Assembly (NCBI GenBank): GCA_964368495.1
Contig: CAYJAJ010000029.1
Coordinates: forward strand, 1 to 18,356
Length of the DNA: 18,356 bases
Source: CALVGQ01 sp964368495
GTDB lineage: Bacteria; Bacillota_I; Bacilli_A; Erysipelotrichales; Erysipelotrichaceae
Direction of reading: 5' to 3'
Part shown: piece by piece, positions 13,504 through 18,356 of the stretch
Layout of the letters: each line of letters starts with the position of its first letter
How positions within the stretch are numbered: position 1 is the first letter of the stretch
Notes under the pieces: generated by a model
Seen by the model: the letters and a program-made list of their open reading frames with translations, nothing else
Database searches by the model: none
What the model was told of the DNA's origin: nothing
Translations under genes and position numbers: made by a program

Positions 13504-14694
13504 CTAAAACAAATCCTCATCATTATTTGAATAGTCAACCCAAAAGATTTCAGCCTCATCGATACATTTTTGCACTAGAGGTTCAAAATCGAAGCGAGAT
13601 TCGTAGTATTCACATTTTTTCAATGTAGGTTTTGTGACTGGACTTTTTGGTGTGAAAATTGTACAACAATCTTCAAAAGGTAATATTGATGTTTTATAAG
13701 TATCAATCTTTTCAGCTAAACTTATTATTTCTAACTTATCAAAACACGCAACAGGTCTTATTATAGGTAATTTTACAACTTCATTAATACATTGCATACT
13801 ATTTAAAGTTTGCGATGCAACTTGCCCAATACTTTCTCCAGTTACAATCGCTAAACAACGATGTTTTTTAGCTAATCCTTCAGCAATTCTAAACATCATT
13901 CTTCGCATAATTGTAATCGCATAACTTTCATCACAATTTTGATATATTGCCATTTGTAACTCAGTAAAAGGAATCACAATCATTTTAAGTGATCCTTGGT
14001 AAATACTAATTTCTTTTGCTAAATCTACGACCTTCTTTTGTGCATTTGAAGAAGTATATGGTGGGGATGCATAATGAATGCACTCAATTGCAATACCTCT
14101 TTTCATTGTTAAATATCCAGCTACAGGTGAATCAATTCCCCCTGAAAGCATAAGCATTGCTTTTCCACCTACACCAGTTGGATACCCTCCTGCTCCTTGT
14201 ATAACGTTATTCATGATGTACGTTGCGTCTTCTCTCACTTCAATCTGGATTCGTAAATCAGGATTATGAACATCAACTTTCCAATTGCTTTCTTTTAATA
14301 TTTTCCCCGCAACCAAACGATTGATATCATCACTACGATATTCAAAATTTTTATCATTTCTTCTAGTAATAACTTTAAATGTAGAACCTGATGATTTCAT
14401 CGCAACTTGATACGCCATTTCTACAATACTATTAATATTAGAATCAACTTTTACTGCACAAGAAAATGAACTTATTCCAAAAACTTTTTTTAACACATAA
14501 ATAACATCATTCTCATTACATTCATTGATATAAATATATAGTCGATCATGAGTTTTATGATAAACTAGCCCATCAAAACCTTTTAAAGCAGTTTTAATGT
14601 TTTGAACAAGTTTTGCAATAAATTCTTTTCTATTTTTACCTTTCGTAGACAATTCTCCGTATCTTATTAAAATTAAATCAGTTTTAATTTCCAT
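13504..14694 (-). CDS. thiI: tRNA 4-thiouridine synthetase ThiI
   Basis: ThiI adenylates U8 of tRNA and replaces its oxygen with sulfur; in some bacteria it also serves thiamine thiazole synthesis. The 396-aa protein has an N-terminal ferredoxin-like region (DLILIRYGELSTKGKNRKEF), a THUMP RNA-binding domain at about 60-165, and the ATP pyrophosphatase domain with PP-loop LMLSGGIDSPVAGY (181-194) and VTGESIGQVASQTL. EDCCTIFTPKSP (341-352) is the conserved late motif. No C-terminal rhodanese domain is present, as usual in Bacillota, so sulfur must come directly from a desulfurase. It overlaps the desulfurase gene by 11 bp, the expected partner. The ATG is 12-13 nt from AAAGGAG, a long but acceptable spacing. 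Confidence 0.97.
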   Translation of the reverse strand: MEIKTDLILIRYGELSTKGKNRKEFIAKLVQNIKTALKGFDGLVYHKTHDRLYIYINECNENDVIYVLKKVFGISSFSCAVKVDSNINSIVEMAYQVAMKSSGSTFKVITRRNDKNFEYRSDDINRLVAGKILKESNWKVDVHNPDLRIQIEVREDATYIMNNVIQGAGGYPTGVGGKAMLMLSGGIDSPVAGYLTMKRGIAIECIHYASPPYTSSNAQKKVVDLAKEISIYQGSLKMIVIPFTELQMAIYQNCDESYAITIMRRMMFRIAEGLAKKHRCLAIVTGESIGQVASQTLNSMQCINEVVKLPIIRPVACFDKLEIISLAEKIDTYKTSILPFEDCCTIFTPKSPVTKPTLKKCEYYESRFDFEPLVQKCIDEAEIFWVDYSNNDEDLF

Positions 14695-15820
14695 ATTTAC
14701 AAATACACTCCTTTATATTCTCAATTAAATATTTTACATCATCACTTGTGTTTTCTAAAGAAAAACTACAACGAACACTCGACAAAGCTTGTTTCTCGGT
14801 CTTATTCATCGCTAATAACACATCAGACTTTGCTTTTGATTTGCTAGAGCATGTGCTCAATGCTGAAACACAAATTCCTCGTTTATTTAATGCATTCATC
14901 ATTATTTCGGAAGGAACTCCTGTAGAAAAATTAAGAATATGTGGGGCACTTTCTAAAGGTGTGTTAATGCTTACTTCTTTTATTTTACTTAACTCCCTTA
15001 TACACTCATCTTTCAATTTAATACAATGTTTAGCTAGTTTTTCTTGATTTTCTATAGCCAATCGAATTGTTTTAGCAAGCACAATATTAGCAACTGCGTT
15101 TTCAGTTCCACCACGTAAATTATATTCTTGCTGCCCTCCACTAATAATTGGAACTAAAGGGACATGCTGTTTTTTAATACAAACTCCACTTCCTTTTATG
15201 CCATGAATTTTATGCGCAGAAATTGTCAAAACATCAATATTTTTTAAATCGAAACTTATTTTCCCAAATGCCTGTACAGCATCAACATGCATAAATGCAC
15301 TACTTTGTTTTTTTACAATCTCAGCAATAGCGCTAATTGGCTGTATACTTCCAACTTCATTGTTAACCATTAAAATTGACACCAAACATGTATCGCTTCT
15401 TAGACTATTCTTTAGATCATCAACACTAACTACTCCATCACTATTTACATTAAGTCGAGTGATTTCAAATCCAAACACTTCTTCTAACTGCTTCAATGCA
15501 TTTTTTACACTACTATGCTCAATATTTGAAGTTATAATATGTTTTTTTAAAGGCATACATGCAAAAGCGATGCCTTTAATTGCCATATTATTGGCTTCAG
15601 TGGCACCACTTGTAAAAAGAATTTCACTTGAAGAAACATGAAAATTTTCAGCGATTAACTTTCGACTTTTCTCCATTAAAGATGAAACTAGTGTTCCTGC
15701 ATCATATAAACTATCACTATTTGCGAAATGCTTATTTAGTAAATCAACATATGTCTTCATAATTTCATCATGCACTTTTGTAGTAGCCGCATGATCTAAA
15801 TATACATTTCTAGGTAACAC
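14684..15820 (-). CDS. Cysteine desulfurase (NifS/IscS family), likely sulfur donor to ThiI
   Basis: This PLP enzyme takes sulfur from cysteine as a persulfide. Motifs in order: NVYLDHAATTKV (5-16), FTSGATEANNMAIKG (69-83), His102 in NIEHSSV, Asp180 in MHVDAVQAFGK, the PLP lysine Lys204 in ISAHKIHGIKGSG, GGQQEYNLRGGTEN (228-241), and the catalytic Cys324 in ALSTCSSKSKAKSD. The order ezrA - desulfurase - thiI is close to that of B. subtilis, where NifZ serves ThiI. The open frame extends upstream, and an ATG at 15829 lies only 1 nt after AGGAG. The GTG at 15820, 10 nt after it, fits better and gives 378 residues. It overlaps the ezrA end by 11 bp. Confidence 0.95.
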   Translation of the reverse strand: MLPRNVYLDHAATTKVHDEIMKTYVDLLNKHFANSDSLYDAGTLVSSLMEKSRKLIAENFHVSSSEILFTSGATEANNMAIKGIAFACMPLKKHIITSNIEHSSVKNALKQLEEVFGFEITRLNVNSDGVVSVDDLKNSLRSDTCLVSILMVNNEVGSIQPISAIAEIVKKQSSAFMHVDAVQAFGKISFDLKNIDVLTISAHKIHGIKGSGVCIKKQHVPLVPIISGGQQEYNLRGGTENAVANIVLAKTIRLAIENQEKLAKHCIKLKDECIRELSKIKEVSINTPLESAPHILNFSTGVPSEIMMNALNKRGICVSALSTCSSKSKAKSDVLLAMNKTEKQALSSVRCSFSLENTSDDVKYLIENIKECICKYGN

Positions 15821-17549
15821 TTCTTGCATTCTCCTGTATTTTTTGTTCAAAAGAAGTAGGATATAATTGTTCAATTGCTGCGATAGCAATTTTTAACGCT
15901 TGAGAATATTCACCATTTCTATACAATAATTCTGATTTAGTTAATTCCGAATCAATATCTGGATAAGTTGATCTAAATTTATTACCAAACACAATAGCAT
16001 CCTCTACCCACTTTGCTACCCCTACTATGTTATTCACATTTGCATGCAGCTTAGATATAAACTCTAATGCTTCACTTAAATATGAATTTAACATCGCTGT
16101 ATTAAGTGGTGTTTCTTTTAATAAATTAGAAATGCCTCTTGTGTATTCATATGCTTTCTGTAAATCTTCATGAAATTGATCTGAAATACTAGGTAATCGA
16201 TTCTTTTTGACTTTAATTTTAATTTCATTTGTTACTAGTTGTAATTTAAGCAATTGATCCATTGCACGATATTCATCTTTGTATGATTTATCAATTTTCT
16301 CTTTCATAATTACTAACTCACTTAAAAGGCTATCTTCTTGTTGTTGGATATCTTTTAAAGTAATTAATATTGTGCTTGCCGGAACACTAGATTTCGACAT
16401 GTTTTCAAACTCAACTTCTTTTAAGTTAGCTAATTCTTTAACTTTTTTTGTCGTGTTTTCTACCGTTTCTACAAAATTATCAATTCCATAATGAATCATT
16501 GAATTTAAATTCAATTCGCTAAAATAATGAAATAAACCATCAAAAACTGTCTCAACTTTTTTATTATGCTTAATCATTTCTTCAAGTTCACTAAATGATT
16601 GCACTTCATGATCAAGTTGTCCTTGCAGTTGCCCTAATCGCACTTTATAATCTTCACAATGTTCTAAAATATTTTCAATGTGGCAATTCTTCAAATTATT
16701 TAAATCATCTTTTAAAATGTCTTGTACAAGTTCTAAGTTACGTGGAATTTCTAAATGATCGATATAAATTCCTTTTCTTTTTTCAATTGAATAATTACGT
16801 GAAACTTCTTCAATCATATTAGGAATAACACCACGTGCCTCTTTTAAAATTTCAGGAATATTTTCTTCAAGTTGTTTTAAGTAATCAATTTCCGCCTGTA
16901 TTAATTCTAATTCAGCAGTTGCATTCTCATACTCAGATGCATACATCCATTCTTCAAATGAAGTAAAATGTTTTTCGCATTGATCTAATCTTTCACTGAT
17001 AGCGCTCCAACAAAACGAAAACTGTGATTCTCTTTCATTAAACGTATTTTTCAAAGTTCTAAATTGATCTTTACAAACAGTTATTTCTGATCTTTGTTTT
17101 CCCTCTTTTTCTAGTACCTTATCTAAATAAATATTTAATTTACTCACTTGTTGTTTGGCCAAAATCAACATATCCTTTAAATCAGAAATATTATTTTCAA
17201 CATTTTTAAATTTACCCAAATGAATCGCATCTTCAGTTTCTGCAAAAATAGTTGCAATTTGCTTTAAATTATTCTGTATTTGATCATGCAATCCTTGGTA
17301 TTGAACTACTTCCTCCATTGTCTTTTCATCAAGTTTAGATATTGCCTTTGCTTTATTAAACTTAAAAGACAGTGGAATACTCTTTAATGAATTATAATCA
17401 GTTTCACAATCACTCAAATTCGATAAAAGAATTTTCTTTGAGTTTCTCTTTTGCAAAATCAAAAAAACAACAATCAATAATATTCCACCTAAAATGATTA
17501 AGAAATCAAGCGGTTCTAAATTTTCAACAAAAGCACTTATATTCTCCAT
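15810..17549 (-). CDS. ezrA: Septation ring formation regulator EzrA
   Basis: EzrA is a membrane-anchored spectrin-like protein that restrains FtsZ ring assembly and helps coordinate division and wall synthesis in Bacillota. The 579-aa protein has one N-terminal membrane helix (LDFLIILGGILLIVVFLIL, about 15-32) and then a long, mostly helical, coiled-coil cytoplasmic part. Near the end, FGNKFRST (NKFRS at 523-527) and YRNGEYSQALKIAIAAIEQL correspond to the conserved EzrA C-terminal patch, where B. subtilis has NRYRS. B. subtilis EzrA has 562 residues, so the length fits. The ATG follows GAGGTGG (17563-17557). It heads the unit with the desulfurase, thiI and the 99-aa protein, a neighbourhood also seen in B. 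subtilis. Confidence 0.93.
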   Translation of the reverse strand: MENISAFVENLEPLDFLIILGGILLIVVFLILQKRNSKKILLSNLSDCETDYNSLKSIPLSFKFNKAKAISKLDEKTMEEVVQYQGLHDQIQNNLKQIATIFAETEDAIHLGKFKNVENNISDLKDMLILAKQQVSKLNIYLDKVLEKEGKQRSEITVCKDQFRTLKNTFNERESQFSFCWSAISERLDQCEKHFTSFEEWMYASEYENATAELELIQAEIDYLKQLEENIPEILKEARGVIPNMIEEVSRNYSIEKRKGIYIDHLEIPRNLELVQDILKDDLNNLKNCHIENILEHCEDYKVRLGQLQGQLDHEVQSFSELEEMIKHNKKVETVFDGLFHYFSELNLNSMIHYGIDNFVETVENTTKKVKELANLKEVEFENMSKSSVPASTILITLKDIQQQEDSLLSELVIMKEKIDKSYKDEYRAMDQLLKLQLVTNEIKIKVKKNRLPSISDQFHEDLQKAYEYTRGISNLLKETPLNTAMLNSYLSEALEFISKLHANVNNIVGVAKWVEDAIVFGNKFRSTYPDIDSELTKSELLYRNGEYSQALKIAIAAIEQLYPTSFEQKIQENARSVT

Positions 17550-17573
17550 AAAATCTCCACCTCAATTAGATAC

Positions 17574-17582
17574 ATTATAACA
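17574..17582 (-). promoter_or_regulatory. Extended -10 promoter of the ezrA unit
   Basis: TGTTATAAT on the minus strand is a TGn-extended perfect -10. A TTGTGA lies 19 bp upstream. The implied start near 17567 gives a leader of about 18 nt. Confidence 0.6.
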
Positions 17583-17662
17583 CAATAACTTAATGTTTTC
17601 ACAAACAAAATTCATTAATTAAATATAAAATTCTTTATTTTTAAGTGACAATTTGTTATTAT

Positions 17663-17668
17663 TATACT
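17663..17668 (+). promoter_or_regulatory. Candidate -10 element of the tRNA-Leu gene
   Basis: TATACT, with a weak TTTAAG 17 bp upstream as a possible -35. Initiation about 7 nt downstream would be at 17675, one base before the mature tRNA 5' end. Confidence 0.35.
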
Positions 17669-17675
17669 GTTTTAT

Positions 17676-17759
17676 GCACGCGTGGTGGAATGGCAGACAC
17701 GTACGCTTGAGGGGCGTATGAGGAAACTCGTGCAAGTTCAAGTCTTGTCGCGTGCACCA
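17676..17759 (+). tRNA. tRNA-Leu, anticodon GAG, CCA encoded
   Basis: The acceptor stem GCACGCG (17676-17682) pairs perfectly with CGCGTGC (17749-17755), followed by A and an encoded CCA. The anticodon stem TACGC/GCGTA encloses TTGAGGG, so the anticodon is GAG, reading CUC and CUU leucine codons. TGAG-GAAA-CTCG forms the long variable arm of a class II tRNA. The T arm has GTTCAAGTC. The discriminator A fits leucine. The gene stands alone. Confidence 0.97.
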
Positions 17760-17807
17760 AAAAAAATCCTTGGATTAAAAGTTCAAAAAATTTTATCATA
17801 TTATTTA

Positions 17808-17838
17808 TTTACAAAGGCGTAAAGATTATTTATATAAT
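17808..17838 (+). promoter_or_regulatory. Candidate promoter of the terminal membrane-protein gene
   Basis: TTTACA (17808-17813), with TATATA (17831-17836, 17-bp spacer) or TATAAT (17833-17838, 19-bp spacer). The AAGGAG ribosome binding site begins immediately after, at 17839, so the leader would be about 10 nt at most. Confidence 0.45.
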
Positions 17839-17851
17839 AAGGAGTTTGAGC

Positions 17852-18250
17852 ATGACAGAGAGTGTTATTAGATTAAGAAAATTATTTATGTCAAACAAAG
17901 TGCTGTGGTATTCAATTGTGATAGGTTATATTGCTATCTTTATAGGTTGTGCAAGTTTTCCTTTGATGCCAAAAACAGTTGACTACACATCACTTGTAAT
18001 ACATTTTGTAAATGCAGCTTATTTAGTACCACTTACTCTTGCTGCATTACTCGGCAAAGGGCGATGTAAAACTGCATATCTAATATCTATGATAGCTTTA
18101 CTACTAGGAATGATTTGCAGATATTTAATAGAGTTCGGAGAAGTTTCCAATACTACAAACTTTACTATAATTAATATTATTGCTTTTTTAGGTATACTTC
18201 CTGCTGTATATACAATTACCTATTATGCTTGGAGTAAGGGGCTTGATTAA
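17852..18250 (+). CDS. Small four-helix membrane protein of unknown function
   Basis: The 132-aa protein has four hydrophobic segments: VLWYSIVIGYIAIFIGCASF, SLVIHFVNAAYLVPLTLAAL, AYLISMIALLLGMICRYLIE and FTIINIIAFLGILPAVYTIT. Connecting loops are short. A basic N-terminus (RLRKLFMSNK) suggests that end faces the cytoplasm. The frame could open at TTG 17846, but ATG 17852 is 7 nt after AAGGAG (17839-17844) and is preferred. It follows the tRNA-Leu gene on the same strand with its own likely promoter. I do not recognise a family, and no neighbour indicates a role. Confidence 0.78.
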   Translation: MTESVIRLRKLFMSNKVLWYSIVIGYIAIFIGCASFPLMPKTVDYTSLVIHFVNAAYLVPLTLAALLGKGRCKTAYLISMIALLLGMICRYLIEFGEVSNTTNFTIINIIAFLGILPAVYTITYYAWSKGLD

Positions 18251-18356
18251 TCATCTATTATGAGCATAAGCCTATATACAGCTATTTTAACCAAAGTATG
18301 CATTAAACATTACAGTTTTAGATGTCGTAACCTCAGTAAGATTCGTGTTTATTAAC
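18251..18356. other. Non-coding end of the window
   Basis: These 106 bases after the last gene hold no open frame of note, no clear terminator and no repeat that I can support. Confidence 0.6.

Noticed and set aside
13143..13559. 138-aa version of the small charged protein
   Set aside because: The extra N-terminus lies inside thiI in another frame; the ATG at 13442 has a proper GAGGTG site.
7482..17759. TrmL and the local tRNA-Leu as an enzyme-substrate pair
   Set aside because: The anticodon is GAG; known TrmL substrates are the CAA and UAA isoacceptors, so the shared window is coincidental on present evidence.
17760..17775. Terminator after tRNA-Leu (AATCC-TT-GGATT)
   Set aside because: The stem is only five pairs with a two-base loop and no T run follows.
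17676..18250. Integrated element at the tRNA-Leu gene
   Set aside because: No integrase, no duplicated tRNA 3' end and no composition change were seen downstream.

Overview
The window looks like a chromosomal housekeeping segment of a low-GC Gram-positive bacterium (Bacillota), most plausibly near the Erysipelotrichia/Bacilli border. This placement is an inference from very AT-rich DNA, AGGAGG-type ribosome binding sites, a T-box leader, and Spx, EzrA, YitT and ComK-like proteins. TGA is used as a stop, so the code is the standard bacterial one. No phage, insertion sequence, CRISPR array or integrase is visible.

Layout. 1-1500 (minus): 3'-truncated mnmA, preceded by an Spx-family regulator with a cysteine-rich tail. 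1636-3025 (plus): an ECF sigma factor translationally coupled to a membrane anti-sigma factor that is broken by a 10-N assembly gap. 3026-4349 (plus): a tryptophan T-box leader and trpS, closed by a terminator. 4358-6524 (minus): a YitT-family membrane protein, a short ComK-like protein, and then, as a separate unit, a 50-aa membrane protein with a RidA protein carrying a seven-cysteine tail. 6665-6913 (plus): a DUF3892 protein. 6950-10905 (minus): a tightly overlapping five-gene run, B12-type radical SAM (DUF4080) - rdgB - Lit-like membrane protein (DUF1461) - trmL - unknown membrane protein. 10944-11450 (minus): a GNAT acetyltransferase. 11618-13078 (plus): gltX. 13143-17549 (minus): ezrA - cysteine desulfurase - thiI - small charged protein. 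17676-17759 (plus): tRNA-Leu(GAG). 17852-18250 (plus): a small four-helix membrane protein.

How the genes fit together. tRNA biology dominates: two aminoacyl-tRNA synthetases, three modification enzymes (MnmA s2U34, ThiI s4U8, TrmL Nm34), the desulfurase that probably supplies sulfur to ThiI, and one tRNA gene. A second theme is stress and redox control: Spx, an ECF sigma/anti-sigma pair, ComK-like, RidA and the nucleotide-pool sanitizer RdgB.

Most worth a second look: unrelated Spx and RidA proteins that both end in cysteine-rich tails; a ComK-like protein lacking the C-terminal region that carries the MecA-recognition site in B. subtilis; a Lit-type lipoprotein transacylase candidate; and a recurring promoter layout that predicts 5' leaders of only about 12-18 nt at most protein genes. 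I saw no strong candidate for a wholly new multi-gene system.
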